Assembly (NCBI GenBank): GCA_038501625.1
Contig: JAZAYU010000223.1
Span: 496,001 to 560,000 of the forward strand
DNA: 64,000 nt
DNA from: Corbicula japonica
Taxonomy: Eukaryota > Mollusca > Bivalvia > Venerida > Cyrenidae
Direction of reading: 5' to 3'
How positions within the stretch are numbered: the stretch's first letter is position 1; every line of letters starts with the position of its first letter. Shown here one piece after another: positions 12,457 through 25,250 of this stretch. Position numbers and translations under genes: made by a program. The notes below the pieces were generated by a model. The model was given only the letters and a program-made list of their open reading frames with translations. It did not search any database and was not told where the DNA came from.

Positions 12457-14325
12457 ATGATGCATCAGTGGCGACGGAAGAAATAAGCAATCCAATAAGG
12501 GAGCTTGGTTCCCTGAATCCGGGGGCTTACAAACGAATGAGAGATTCATCGACTAGTGTCAGTGGCACCATGGCTAACTCTCACTTTGATCCAATCAATG
12601 GAACCTTCGCACATCATCTTGAACAATATGTTGCAAGATCATACAGTAGTAGAGACATTGACAATGATTCCTTTCCTAAACCTCTTAGACGTAGAAAGAA
12701 GAAGCTTGAAAAACTAGAACCACAGAAGAAAGCTGAAGACATTGAAAATTACAAGGGTGATAGGCCCATTGATGAATTAATAAGTTTTATTGGTGGGCAG
12801 AATGAATCTAGTAAGAAAGCAAAGAAAAACTCTTCTGTTCTCGAAGACATTTCTAAAATAACACAGAAATCATGCAAGAAAAATAAAGACAAGAAACAAA
12901 AGTCTCCTACAGCTTCCTGTACATTCAAAGCGGAGGAGGTAAACGGTAGTCAGACAGTTCAATCATCCGTTCTTGAAGTACAAGAAGTTACTCATCCGAA
13001 GCATTTTATTCCAAATAACGGTACTAATAAGCCAGTAAGACGTCCACAGGAGAAACGTCTAGTCTCGTCTCGTTCCAGCAACAAAGCATCGGTGCCTTAT
13101 AAAACTTCCACAACTGCTGCTGAAAGTGACACACGGTTACGAGACTTGAGTCCTTCTGCTTTCCCAGCTCTCTCTAGAGGTAAAGAGAGACAATCTATTC
13201 AAGATGGCAGAAGAAACTCTATGGATGATGTACCTATCCCATCTGAACTTAAATCACAAGATGACAGTGATCTTGAATCAGTGAAATCACTGCCAGCTAC
13301 ACAAGGCAGTCATACACTTGACAGTATTTTATCACCGAGACTTTCATACGCAGAGATAGCAGCTAGTTCAAAGGCTCCTGGCTCTGTAAGCTCCTCTGAT
13401 AAGCGACCTCTCCACCGAGGGGAATGTGATCATGAGCAACAGAGGTCTTTGTGGGTAGGAGGTCCAACAGAGAGAAGGCACTCAATAGGTTCTAGTACTG
13501 AAGTATTGAAAAAAGTTACTGTATCCCCGGCAAGTATGACGGCCTGTGTGAAAGCCAGAAGCCAGAACGATATGTTAACCAATGATGTTAGTACCACAGA
13601 AAAAACAGACATTAATAAACCCCAACCCTCTCCTGGAAATGAAAAATATGAAGGGGAATGCATTGAAAGAGACAATATTTTTGAATGTGTTAAATCTATG
13701 CTAAATAAATCGCTATCAGTATCACCAAATACAAGTGCAGACAATGTTGTGAACAGCGTCAGTGCCCCACAACAGCAAGCAGCTGCTAAACAGCAGTATG
13801 CATACAATAATGACCATGAAATGAATTCCAGTAGGTCAGTTAGTAGAAATCTTAGTAGTGTAACAAATTCTGTGCTTAAACATGAAAGTAGCACTGACAT
13901 ACAAAACAATGGTTCTAATGTAAGTAACAAACAGGAATCTCTAGGTTTCTTGGATAATCATGTAGAAGAAAGCTTAGATATCTCCTTTGGATTTGAAATA
14001 GAAAACTTAGTCAAAATAGGTAAATCAGAATCCATGAATTCTGTAAAGACGGATATATATGAACAAAAGTCACATGAATCAAATGCTTTGTCTGACAAAG
14101 AAGTGCATATTCAGGCTTTAGATCAAACTCCTTCAATAGAGCTAAATGATGGCAGTGCCAGTGATGTTGATCACTTTAGTAATAAATCTTTTAATTATCA
14201 TGTGATATCGAACCTAGAGATACAAACAACAAATGTGACAAGTGGCGACTGCGGCGCATTACAGTTCGCTCAGGAAACTGACCTGCCTAGCAACTTAAGC
14301 CTGACAGAGGCAGAAGCATCGAGAG
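12457..14325 (+). CDS. Cassette exon A1: large Ser/Asn-rich disordered protein segment, unknown family
   Basis: This is a 1869-bp open internal exon. The acceptor is TATTTTCAG at 12448-12456 and the donor is GAGAG|GTATGA at 14325/14326. The first two bases complete a codon and the last base starts one, so the exon is phase 1-1. The open frame runs on 14 bases into the intron to a TAA, which is not the real end. About 622 residues are encoded, rich in Ser, Asn, Lys and Glu, with no signal peptide or membrane segment. Visible pieces are a basic NLS-like block (KPLRRRKKKLEKLEPQKK, about residues 71-88), the following EDIENYKGDRPIDELISFI core, SPSAFPALSRGK near residue 231, SYAEIAASSK near 295, and a QQQAAAKQQ run near 440. 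I do not recognise the family. Compared with copies B1 and C1, this copy has private changes in the core (Val for Gly, Phe for Ile). The start near 12468 is not initiation; the exon is internal. Confidence 0.8.
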
Positions 14326-16338
14326 GTATGATACTGTTGTAATATCTTATACACCTGGATATGGGTTTACTCCCGTGTGCGACTTGTGCACCCCTGATCC
14401 TTTAATTGTGAAAATATAATATATACTTAATATATTTTCTGTGTGAAAGGTCAGATCGAAAATATTCCTTGCACTAATGCAATTTACATCAGAAAAAGTT
14501 GAATTGATGTAATAGAATTCGGGTTCACGGTATGAAAAATATAAGGGGATAAACTCTTTTTTACAAGCGACATCATTGGAACGCAGGTTACAACGATCTT
14601 TATCTGTCGTTTATGGTATTTCATACAACGTCATCACGTGTCCAAAACTTTGCTAGAACATAATTATTTGCATTTTCCGAAATAATATTTGCACACTCTT
14701 ATATCAACACGAACGTCACTTTGTCGATCGGCGTTCAGACGTTTATAAATTGGTTTTCGTGCAAGCACTAAATTAATAGTATAAACGGTGTACGAACAAT
14801 CGATTCGCACTAGACCTATAGACCGATATTTGCAGAGTTAGCAGTGTGTGTTCAGTTGTTCGCATCTTAGATACTTATAATGATCCGGGTACCCTTATTC
14901 TAAAACACAAGTAGTTCGATTAAAACTAATCGCTTACTGATTACTACAGTTTAAATCTCATGGGGCCACTGCGGGGACATCGTAATACCTATTCCCTCGA
15001 TCTATAAAATGAAAACGATTTATACAGATAGGGGTTTATATTAATTTCAGAAAACGAACATAGGCCTTTAAAAAATATAGGATAATCCCGTACATTCTGC
15101 TATTAAATCCGCCTTAGGGCATAACTATTTAAAATAATAAATTTCCGTTTTGAAAATTACCGATTTATACCCATATATATAATATAAATTCCTTGCTATC
15201 ATTAATCTAGTTTTGAATGATAAAAGATACAGAAGCGAAAACCTTAAAAAATAGTCTCTTTATTTTTAAACACTGAAATAGGCGTATTAGGAGTTGATGG
15301 CTGAACGTACAACTGTCGAAGGTCACATGTATAAAATTTAACAGTAGAGGCAAAAAAAACAGTATTTTTATTACAAGAGTAATTTTCCATACGTTTTACA
15401 TTATAAATAAGCATATTAAAATGATCTATTTTTACAATAATAAAATGTTATGTTTTGAAAAAAATATTGATAATATTAAGGAATTTTCGGATCTTTTGAA
15501 ATGCTTTAAATATAGATAAAGAAATTAATGGAAAACTGTTGTAAGTCAACAGCTTATCGTCTCTTGAACAACAATTGATAGAAACACATTTTGGATGCTA
15601 ATGTCATCGATTGTATTTTATTCACTTCCAAAATGGCAAATTAAATCAGAAACTTTATTTGAAATGATTGCTGGAGGTTTATCAACTTTCGACCAAAAGG
15701 AATGGACATCGATGCAGACTGTTGATTAATTGAGCAGTATACTTCATTTTTTTCCTTGCTAAAATTCTTTTTTTTTCAAATTTACTGGAATGACATTTTA
15801 TAGTTTTCTAATTATATGATAAGTATAATTAAATTGAGTTTTTGTTAAGGTTGCAGTGCCAGGTTCCATGACATCACGATGGTGCCATCATCACTTATTA
15901 ATGCAATCAATACTTGATCTGAGATATCACAGTTTTCTGTAAATTATGCTCCTATTGAATGTGATATGAACTTGAATGATGGAAAACTTTATGAATTCAA
16001 GATACGACAATCTTTCTTTTATAAAATATAGGTATTGAGATACGAATTTTTTGCCACTACCATGTTTATGCTACTTAAACTAAGAGTATGGTGCTAAGAT
16101 ATTTTGTAATGATTGTCAAAAATACAAACTAAGAATTTGGAAAAGAAGACTGAGAACTGTTTTCGCTTATCCCTCGGAATAGTTATTTTCGGCACAGATT
16201 ACCGAACCAGTAAAGAAGAAACAAGGACCTTGTGCTTTTATGGATATTCAATTAATGACAGTCTCATTCTTCATTGCACGTTTAAAGATAAAATTTGATC
16301 AAAATCTCTATTACAGCAAGATGCCGTTCAATGAAAAA
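14326..16338. other. Intron between A1 and A2, first part; no gene seen
   Basis: AT-rich intronic sequence, nearly identical to 38384-40398 in duplicon B apart from small indels. No exon or element was recognised. The similarity shows shared ancestry, not function. Confidence 0.5.
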
Positions 16339-16440
16339 TGATATTGCCTCTGCCTAGTATCGAACCCGAAACCTTCACGGCGACAGCCCCTTGCCTTGCA
16401 ATTCCTACAACGCAACCGATTGAGCCATCATAAAGGACAA
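16339..16440 (-). repeat. tRNA-derived SINE head
   Basis: GATATTGCCTCTGCCTAGTA followed by CACGGCGACAGCCCC and a degenerate A-box end near 16420 match the SINE head family seen at 11849 and 48060. In duplicon B only the first 24 bp remain (40399-40422). There the sequence jumps directly to the minisatellite that starts at about 17060 in A, so about 650 bp was lost in B. Confidence 0.7.
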
Positions 16441-16974
16441 TTAAGTTTTTTCTTTACTACAATGTTATTTTTTAACATTCGAAAAACCCCATAGTACAAA
16501 TTAAAGAAAAAATTCTGCCGATTAAATAGGTTATTTTTATTTTTATTTATCTTATTGATATTTTGGTCCTTTTTGACGTTGATTATAGTCACCCAATTTT
16601 CTTTACGGTACGGATTAACCTGTTTATATTAACATACTTATAAGTTATTTATATTTATATGTAAAATTGGAATGTTACTTTGATCTTAAGCGAGATAATG
16701 AGAAAAAAATATTGCACTGTTTCATAAATGTAACCAATAGTTTCTAGTTGTGTTACTTGTTTGCAAATATATTATTGAAAAGATAGATAATATAAAGTTT
16801 TTTTTTCTTTAAAATATTGTACAAAATTGATTTGTATAAAAATTGATTTGTATAAATAATTGTCGGAGATGGGAATTCGGCTCTTCGACAATGACTAAAA
16901 TATTATTGCGCCTAGTTCTAGTTATTGACCGAACTTATGTCTATTAATAGACAACTGAAGCCGCATTTTTCATA

Positions 16975-17340
16975 GTGGGGTCCGCGCATGTATAACATTA
17001 TAGCAATTATACGTAAAAAAGATCGGGTGCGCGCATGTAAAACATTATAGCAATTATACGTAAAAAAGATCGTATTTTCAAAATCTGTAGATTAATTTAC
17101 GAACGTTCCCGAAAATTTCCGAACATTGACGGAAGATTCCTTTAATTCGGCAGTCAAGTCTTTAGTGTCAAAGTATCTCTCTGAAACAGAACATTGAATT
17201 TTGTGTTCGAAAATTTCTGAACATTGGCGGAAGATTCTTTTAATTCTTTTAATTCGGCTGTCAAGTCTTTAGTTTCAAAGGATCTCTCTGAAACAGAACA
17301 TTGAATTTTTTGTTCGTCTAAGAATATTGTGTCCAAAACC
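16975..17340. repeat. Minisatellite, ~98-bp unit, plus a short duplicated leader
   Basis: Two copies of a leader of about 47 bp (CGCGCATGTATAACATTATA type) are followed by tandem units running from one GAACATTGACGGAAG to the next GAACATTGGCGGAAG, about 98 bp apart. On the minus strand the units stay open and read as repeats containing TKDLTAELKESS, giving a 60-codon frame. Duplicon B has more units and a 146-codon frame. Confidence 0.7.
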
Positions 17341-17379
17341 TAATACCACCGGATCAAAATGAGACCAGTATTTAATTGA

Positions 17380-17690
17380 AAAAAGATGAGAATTATTAAT
17401 TGATACTTTAAAACGGATATTTAATGCTGTTTTATTTTTTTTCCACTAATAAGGATTGCTATCAAAATAGAATAAGAAATTGAGAGAGTTTCTGGTTACT
17501 TGACCTTTCATTGCATGAAATGCATTTTTAAAAAATTTAAAGATAACTCACTACAAACTATTCCAATGTCAATTATTAAAAAAATAAAGCTTAAATCTAA
17601 GACTGTTGTTAACAAGTGATCACAGATGGAATTAAGTTTATGTTTCTTTTCTGAAAAAAAGTACGGACAAAAAATTAACAATTTTAACTT
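17380..17690. repeat. Relative of the 10813-11373 TIR element interior
   Basis: CTTGACCTTTCATTGCATGA, TTAAAGATAACTC and AGACTGTTGTTAACAAG align with 11170-11290. No clean TIRs are left. It is present in both duplicons (B: about 40900-41210). Confidence 0.55.
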
Positions 17691-17732
17691 AGGGTGTGTA
17701 TTCCACCAGTAACCTTGTAACAGCCTACGATA

Positions 17733-17989
17733 TGGTAAACGAAGATTTCTGTTTATAAATCAGCAAAAATACATGGGTTCCCAATCATCACCCTCAGGGA
17801 CATGATAGCGAATAAAAATTCTGTGGACATCACCAAGTCAGGACGTAACCCAGTATTAAATATTGACCAGGAGGAGAGGTTGCGTTCCCACATCAAGAGT
17901 GTGGCGGAAGTGGACTATGGATATACCCTGTCAGAAGGTATTAGTTTGACACATGATTATGCTGTTGCTTTGAAAGAGAGCAGTTGATA
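17733..17989 (+). pseudogene. Pogo/CENP-B-type transposase N-terminal remnant
   Basis: The frame through IHGFPIITLRDMIANK, then SGRNPVLNIDQEERLRSHIK and DYGYTLSE, then LTHDYAVAL looks like the helix-turn-helix start and second DNA-binding helices of pogo-type transposases, where a (Y/F)-x-(I/V)-P-x-S-T-L-R-D motif is followed by a G-R-x-x-x-L-x-x-x-x-E-x-x-L motif. The frame closes at TGA after about 75 residues, and no DDE domain follows. A nearly identical copy is in duplicon B (41257-41511). Family assignment is from memory of the motif pattern, not from a search. Confidence 0.55.
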
Positions 17990-18379
17990 ATCCATTTAGT
18001 TTTCATTGGGATTATGACTTTAGGAGTAGATGGCCTGGGTTGAAATGAGTAAGGCCTTCTAGTCTTTCTGAACAAAGAGCCAGATGTGCAAGTGAATTGT
18101 CTGTTTCATTTTTTTTCAATGAATGAATTCTATTATATTTTGTCAGAATATAACATTAAAGACAGACCTCATAATATTTAAAATATTGTTGAAAAGAAAA
18201 CGAAACATAATACAAACCCCAAAATGCTGTAGCATGATTCGCTCGCAAATCAGAGTCATTCAGGCAGAGATAAACAATACTGTTACCATTATTGGAGCAG
18301 GGAACGCTCTTTACACACCGGCTCTTTTGTTTGCCGTAGGTTGATAATTTTGAGAATAACCTGCGATAACAAAAGAATT

Positions 18380-18466
18380 CACGAGACCAGGTTGTTCCAT
18401 GCACGTGGACGGGTTGTTCTCCGAAAGAATTACCCGCCCACGTGCAAGGAACAACCTAGTCTCGTG
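18380..18466. repeat. Strong inverted repeat with 40-bp arms
   Basis: The left arm CACGAGACCAGGTTGTTCCA is mirrored by GGAACAACCTAGTCTCGTG on the right. Pairing continues through TGCACGTGG/CCCACGTGCA with a few mismatches and a loop of only a few bases. It lies in about 980 bp of sequence (about 18320-19300) that is absent from duplicon B. Overlapping short open frames on both strands here are a consequence of the palindrome. Confidence 0.75.
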
Positions 18467-20304
18467 CGTATATTTAAAAGTATTAAAACAATACAAAAAA
18501 GACACACAACATTTTTACATTTTAAGCACTAGAACAAATGAAGTAAAATTACAACACCACATCATTTTATGTTATTTTCTTTTTATAACCTAATTTAGAT
18601 AGCACTTACAGTACCATATATATTGATCAAAAAAGTTCGTTTAACATGCATTTCTTTAGTACCTTATGGTTATTATGTATAGTCAGGTTTCAATAAGTAT
18701 AAATCGTAGAATAATGTACATGTATACACATTTATGACAATATTCCAATTTATGGAAAAAAAGCCGAGATTTTAAGCTCCTTTTCAAATATCGTTTAGTC
18801 TTATTCAAATATCATGTACAAATTGAAGTGAATTCTATGTTGTAAAACACATTTTGTCTTGTTAATTTTTTAGCACTTGTGTGTTCGCTTTATTTTCATC
18901 GCTTGACAGAGGAGAAAACTTGAAATCTGACGATTGGCTTTTTTCTTTATATACTACTAAAAGATTGCTAAGCGCCAATAATATTTTTGTACATGTCATC
19001 TGGTGTATGCCAGTTATAAGTTTTATTTTTTATTTATTTTAATTCACCGAATTAATGACTGATTTGACAAATGTTTGTTGTAATGTGTTTACGGGGTTTA
19101 TTTTGAATTTGAAATGGATATCGGGGATGTGCACAAATCAATGTTATTGCATATATTGAAAACCTTCCCTTAAAACAGACGGCCCTTTAGGAATGCTGTG
19201 CAACTGAGCACATGATTTTACAAAAGTGTCACAAGAAGCTCGTGACCAGGTATTTCCTACACAGAAACACCTTGTACTCGGTTGATATCCTATACATATA
19301 CATGAATTCATGCAAACCGTTTAGGAAAGGTGTTTTTGACAAAATAATGATTGGTAAATCTCCAGGTGTATGGATCATACCATGACAAAATCAGGATGAT
19401 CCAATTCGTAGTTCGGAAGGGGGTGACAATAACTAGCAGATGTATTTTATGATGGGCACAGATCGCTTTTTTTCTGTTTACCTTGTAGACTAGTCCCTAG
19501 AAAGGAAAGTAGTGCTTTTGTATTGTCCCCTCACACTTCGCATATATTTCAGCTGATGGATATTGGTTGATTCGATCTATTGGAGAAACAATAATAATGT
19601 ACTGTTTTTACATCCTTTTTACAATGATAGAAAAGTGAAGCAAAATAGCTAGACCTAAAAATTCTCCCAATTGCTTTTAATATCTAAACACAAAAACTAA
19701 TGAACATAAAACTTATTTTAAATACACACATGAGTATTATGATAGTGACATAATATGTTATGAACTTTTAAATGACTTTTATTTAAAAAAAAGAGAAATC
19801 ACCCTTTTTTCTTTGTCACATAATTACGCAAACAGGAAATTCAAGGTCAATTTTTTAATTACACATAAAATTATTTTCGTCAATATAACATATCCAAAAT
19901 CCGTTAAGGATATGTAAGAAAATGAAAATACAAGAAAACCTACCAAGTTGATGAAGAAATGCAAACATTGCATGTTTTTCTTTTTATGTATCGTGTTTTG
20001 TTAAACGTACAGTTGAACGATTGAACGACTGTTCAGAAAGAAAAGATTACCGGTGAAGGTCTCACAGACATAATTTTCTGGAATAGGCTTACCTATGAAA
20101 TGTTGTTAAAAGACGTAACTTCGTCATATTATTAATAAAATGTAAAAAGCAGTTGTAATCAAACTGCCTGATAAAAACAAAAGAAGTTTCTGTGATTTAC
20201 ATACGTTTATATAATATGTTTACATATATATATATATATATTGACATATACTTACTAGTTCAAAATTATGCAATACTGCATAGTGTTGTTTTCTGCTTAC
20301 ATAG
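18467..20304. other. Rest of A1-A2 intron; no gene seen
   Basis: AT-rich intronic sequence. From about 19300 on it again matches duplicon B (from about 41845). A TATATA microsatellite precedes the A2 acceptor at about 20225-20241. Confidence 0.5.
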
Positions 20305-20673
20305 AAACAGAAATGACCAGTCGCCGCGTGTCGCCCAGTCAGACATGGACGCAGCCTGCTAAAGACGAAGACGGTGAGGAGGAGGATGGGTTTCGCTCAG
20401 GATGTGGATTGAACATAGACTATGATGAAGCATACGAAGTTGGTAACTCTTCACCAGATGTTAACTCGCCTCGTAGTGACCTGTCAGAGCCAACTGAAAT
20501 GGAAACAGTATGTGATCGTCAAAGAAAAAGGGATTCTCCACTTTGCCGATGGCCAGAACAACTTGACAACGTGGCCAGCTCTGAAGTGAAAAACATGCCA
20601 GAGGGCCTTAAACTGGAGCCTGTCACTCCAAAAGACCTCAAAAAGAAGAAAAAGAAAAAGAAACATGCAAAAG
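20305..20673 (+). CDS. Cassette exon A2: acidic-to-lysine-rich segment
   Basis: This is an internal exon with acceptor TTCTGCTTACATAG at 20304 and donor AAAAG|GTATGT at 20673/20674. It starts with AA completing a codon and ends after one base, so it is phase 1-1 and fits directly after A1 (joined codon GAA). An alternative acceptor 6 bp further in keeps the same phase. About 122 residues are encoded: an acidic first half (DEDGEEEDGFRSGCG), a Ser/Pro middle and a polylysine tail (KDLKKKKKKKKHAK). No known domain was recognised. Against B2 (43071-43421) it has four extra residues (LCRW) and two more lysines, and its amino-acid changes are concentrated near the C-terminus. It may act as a charged linker or nuclear-targeting tail; that is inference. 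Confidence 0.7.
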
Positions 20674-21171
20674 GTATGTATTTATTGATGCATTTCTTTT
20701 GCCTGAATGTATTTGCACCGAATAGAAGGGATGTATCAGGTAGGTATAAACTTAAAAACTGCATTGGTAAATAGAATAGATTTGGTATGTCTGTTATACA
20801 AGTAAGTGATATTCTGCGAACCTTAAGAATTTTGAACGCTCTTTTTTGGTGGTATAGGGCATGTTATAAATACTACTTTATCTTTCCATGGGTACTTCTT
20901 TTTTATGTAGATTGAGATCCCCCAACATGCAGTTTGATCGGGATCACGCAAAATGTTCTTCCTATTATACATGCTTATAATTTTTGAAAGTTTTTGAAAC
21001 ACATTTCAGTGTTTTATATGTTTATTTTTTGAAAGTAAATAAAACACCATTAATGTCATCCTTTTCGAACAAACGGCGATACATAGGTCCATTGGAGTCG
21101 TGATGCTGCCAAATTCCTAATGTCAATTTCTCATTTGACAGAATTATGTCCCTTTCTTTCTTTACTTTGAT

Positions 21172-22300
21172 TTGTATACCCCCGCTTCGAAGAAGAGGTG
21201 GGAATACTGTTTTTTACCTGTTTTCTCCATCCGTCCGTCAGTATGTGCGTCCGTCCGTAACAAAATTTCCGTTGCAGGTTTCTTAGCAACTATAACATGC
21301 AGCAGCCTGATATTTTGCATATTGCTTTACTTTATAGTCCCATATGGTGTTAATCGATTTTATGCTACTTGCTCATCGACTTCCTGCTTTACACAATATT
21401 TTTAGATTTTGTCATAATATAGGTGAATTACATCAACTAAAGGGCATCTTAATTTTCCGCCGCAGTTTTCTAAGCAACTATATCATGCAGCAGCCTGATA
21501 TTTTGCGTATTGCTTAACCCTATAGTCCCATATTGTTTCAGGTGATTTATTGCTTCTTGCTAATTTTCTTCCTGTTTACCGAATGCTTAGATTTTTACAC
21601 ATAGATGACATACATGCATTATTTCCGTCGTAGTTTTCTTAGCAACTATAATATTAAGCAGCCTGATATTTTGCATATTGCTTTATCCTATAATCCCATA
21701 TGAAGTAAAGCGATTTAATGCTCCTTGCTCATCTACTACCTGTTAACCGAATACTAAGATTTTTACACATAGTTGACATGCATGCACAATTTCCGTCAAA
21801 GTTTTCTCAGCAAATTTAACAAGCAACAGCCTGATATTTTGCAAATTGCTTTTTCTTAATGTCCCATATGGTGTATATGGATTTTATGCTCCTTGCTCAT
21901 CTACTTCCTGTAAACCGAATACTTAGATTTCTACACATAGTTGAAATACATGCACAATTTCCGTATCACTTTTCTAATCAACATTAACATGCAGCTGCTT
22001 GATATTTTGCATATTGCTTTACTCTACAGTCCCGTTTTAAAGCGATTTTATGCTCCTTTCTCATCTATTTCCTGTTTACCAAATGCTTAGATTTTTACAC
22101 ATACATGACAAACATGCACACTTTTTGTAAAAGTTTTCTAAGCAACTATAACATGCATGATGCAGCAGCCTGATATTTTGCATATTGCTTTTTCCTATTT
22201 TCCCATATGGTGTAAAGTGATTTTATGCTCCTTGCTCATCTACTTCCTGTTTACCGAATACTTAACATTTTTACATATAGTTTACATACATGCATAATTT
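21172..22300 (+). repeat. Tandem-repeat mobile element (CCCCCGCTTCGAAGAAGAGG type), ~168-188 bp core units
   Basis: The head CCCCCGCTTCGAAGAAGAGG is followed by a short CCGT/GCGT microsatellite and then at least six core units marked by CAGCCTGATATTTTGC, for example at 21303, 21491, 21659 and 21827. No coding capacity. Duplicon B has a shorter version at 43915-44790. The head, microsatellite and core-repeat order resembles pearl-type elements described in bivalves (inference from structure). Confidence 0.75.
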
Positions 22301-22639
22301 CCATTGCAGTTGGTGATGTGAATAACATAGTTACTTTCATGATAAATTGTGAAAAAAGTGTAATAATAAGTTCGTAAAACAGATATTTTAAGATAAAATT
22401 TCGGTCTTAATTTACAATTATAATCAAAGGAAGTAGTGCTCATTTTTGTTATAGAAATCATGACAAAAATGAAATTCAAGTTTGTAATAAAAAGCTATCC
22501 AATTATTTGCTTTTGATAAGCTATAAGTATTATTAGTATATTCAGTGCATAGAATAAATTTTATTCATGATAACATTTTTTTTTCAATAATGCGCAACTT
22601 ACAAGTTTCCATTACAGTAACTATGATAGAAATATAGCC

Positions 22640-23740
22640 ATAATTTCAACCATAGATTATACGAGATAAGAAGCACAGTCATAATTTCAACAATAGATAA
22701 GACGAGATATGAAGCATATTCATAATTTCAACCATAGATAAGACGAGATAAGAAGCAAAGTCATAATTTCAACCATAGATAAGACGAGATAAGAAGCATA
22801 GTCATAATTTCAACCATAGATAAGACGAGATATGAAGCATAGTCATAATTTTAACCATAGATAAGACGAGATAAGAAGCAAAGTCATAATTTCAAACATA
22901 GATAAGACGAGATATGAAGCAAAGTCATAATTTCAACAATAGATAAGACGAGATAAGAAGCATAGTCATAATTTCAACCATAGATAAGACGAGATAAGAA
23001 GCAAAGTCATAATTTCATCCATAGATAAGACGAGATAATTAGAAGTATAGTCATAATTTCTACAATAGATAAGACGAGATAAGAAGCATAGTCATAATTT
23101 CAACCATTGATAAGACGAGATAAGAAGCAAAGTCATAATTTCAACCATAGATAAGACGAGATAAGAAGCATAGTCATAATTTCAACAATAGATAAGACGA
23201 GATAAGAAGCATAGTCATAATTTCAACAATAGATAAGACGAGATAAGAAGCAAAGTCATAATTTCAACAATAGATAAGACGAGATATGAAGCATAGTCAT
23301 AATTTCAACAATAGATAAGACGAGATAAGAAGCATAGTCATAATTTCAACCATTGATAAGCCGAGATAAGAAGCAAAGTCATAATTTCAACCATAGATAA
23401 GACGAGATAAGAAGCATAGTCATAATTTCAACCACAGATAAGACGAGATAAGAAGCATAGTCATAAGTTCAACCATAGATAAGACGAGATAAGAAGTATA
23501 GCCATAATTTCAACCATAGATAAGACGAGATAAGAAGCATAGTCATAATTTCAACAATAGATAAGACGAGATAAGAAGCATAGTCATAATTTCAACAATA
23601 GATAAGACGAGATAAGAAGCATAGTCATAATTTCAACAATAGATAAGACGAGATAAGAAGGAAAGTCATAATTTCAACCATATATAAGACGAGATATGAA
23701 GCATAGTCATAATTTCAACCATAGATAAGACGAGGTAATA
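22640..23740. repeat. 41-bp minisatellite (about 26 units), only in duplicon A
   Basis: The unit is of the form GTCATAATTTCAACCATAGA plus TAAGACGAGATAAGAAGCAT and one base. Units vary at a few positions (CAA/CCA, CAAAG/CATAG). In duplicon B the flanks join directly near 45075, where ATGCGCAACTTA is followed by the downstream GCTTTCATGTAAGACACACC, so the array and about 1.3 kb are missing. Confidence 0.95.
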
Positions 23741-24460
23741 TGACTTTTGCAGTGATTAAACGGTAAACAATTTTCACTGCCAGTTTGTATTTAATTTACC
23801 GGTATCTTTATTCAGTATATAGGTTAACTGCCAGAAATTTCTATATTATATATTATGTATATAATTATGTATGCTACAAAATGAAATTAAGGTATTCGAG
23901 CTAATAATGATGGTCTGTTGCATCTGTCCTATAATTATCTAAGTCTCTAAGTCTAGATGCTTTCATGTAAGACACACCATTTGGTTTTACAATAAATGGA
24001 GAAGAAAGAATATAAATATATTGTTTGAATCATTTAAGTGTTTGATTTATGTCTATTCCCATCTTATTATGTGTTACCTAATTTTTAACTTAGCATTATT
24101 AGCAAAAATATAAAAAACACATTTGTTTAAATTTTGATAAAAATCTTTATTTAGTGTGGCATAAAATGTAATTTAACGTTCTATAACCAACTTATAAGCT
24201 TCTTAATTTTCATTATAAATACATTATTTAGCTCATTCAATTATCTGAATTTAAAAATGTTATTAAAGGAATTTTTATTCATCTTTAATTTCAGTGTAGA
24301 TTTTGTAAAAACGTTAAAACTAACAGAAGCATTATTTTAACAGTATCTGTACTCAAATAAGCAAATCAATTACTTTAATACAAATTTTATAATTTATTAA
24401 CATCGAATGAGAAAAGTTTATCAAGTTCTTAAATTTACTAATGCTAAAAAGTACATATGC
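23741..24460. other. Intronic, no gene seen
   Basis: AT-rich. From about 23955 it matches duplicon B at about 45085 onward. No exon or element was recognised. Confidence 0.45.
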
Positions 24461-24464
24461 TTAC

Positions 24465-25245
24465 AAAATGACTTCTTCATCAGAGAGCGATATTGTTGCT
24501 GCACACTCTTGACGTATTGCAAAGTTCCTACTATGATTGGTTGCCTAAAATATAAAAAAAACACCATATCAAGCAAGATATATCACCATGTCCATTTTTT
24601 GTACAACTACTAAATTATGCGTACTCTTAATATATTGTCTTACAGCTATACAATAGATGAAAGGGAACCACGACAAATATGGAATATTGCAGGCTCGGTT
24701 TGATTGTTTTCCTTGTCCATGAGCAGTAATGGAAATGCATATTACTGCTCACGCCGCCTAGCCCCAGAATGAGCGCAACTCAATATTTACACAAATAAAC
24801 AGTACAGTTTCGATCTATCCTAAACGACGGTATGTATATGGTGGTAAACATGTAACCTTTAATGCGTATTTTCAGATTAATACCATTTAATGTCCAGCGG
24901 CATATGGTCCCCAGATAAAAGAATGGGTATGCCGTAAACTAGAAAGGATCATGTAATTGGGTATTGCAAAAGGTTTTTGAAACCAATGGCGAAAATATTT
25001 TTTGTCTATTAAAATTCAAATGATGGTTTAAAGAGGCTAAATCAAATACCTTTCAGGCGTTCTGTTAGTAAACTTGTGACTTTTCCATTTTGTACACCCC
25101 ACTCCCTCATCATTTAGAAGTCAACCATTGTCATTGAAAAAAATCCTTGATCGCTTGTAGTGAACATAGGGAAATGTTTTATAGATGGTTCTTATGACAA
25201 CTTTAATTTATGGACTTGGCGAGGCCTTATAGAGTCGCTAGCTTT
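24465..25245 (+). pseudogene. Decayed reverse transcriptase fragments
   Basis: Two stretches (about 24465-24660 and 24937-25245) align with the retroelement at 29195-31766. GACTTCTTCATCAGAGAGCG corresponds to 29840, TGGTTGCCTAAAATATAAA to 29942, and AAAAGGTTTTTGAAACC to 30079. They are separated by about 280 bp of unrelated sequence and carry stops and frameshifts. The second fragment is cut by the tandem-repeat element at 25251. Duplicon B has parallel fragments at 45585-46080. Confidence 0.75.
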
Positions 25246-25250
25246 TTTAG

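Noticed and set aside
13430..13930. 166-codon minus-strand frame opposite exon A1 (and 37488-37988 opposite B1)
   Set aside because: It is the antisense shadow of the Ser/Asn-rich coding frame. There is no start context, splice signal or known domain, and it is preserved only because the sense exon is.
12468..14342. Reading A1 as a complete 624-residue protein with its own start and stop
   Set aside because: The apparent start is GTG inside an exon that begins at a good acceptor, and the TAA lies beyond a good GTATGA donor. The exon is internal.
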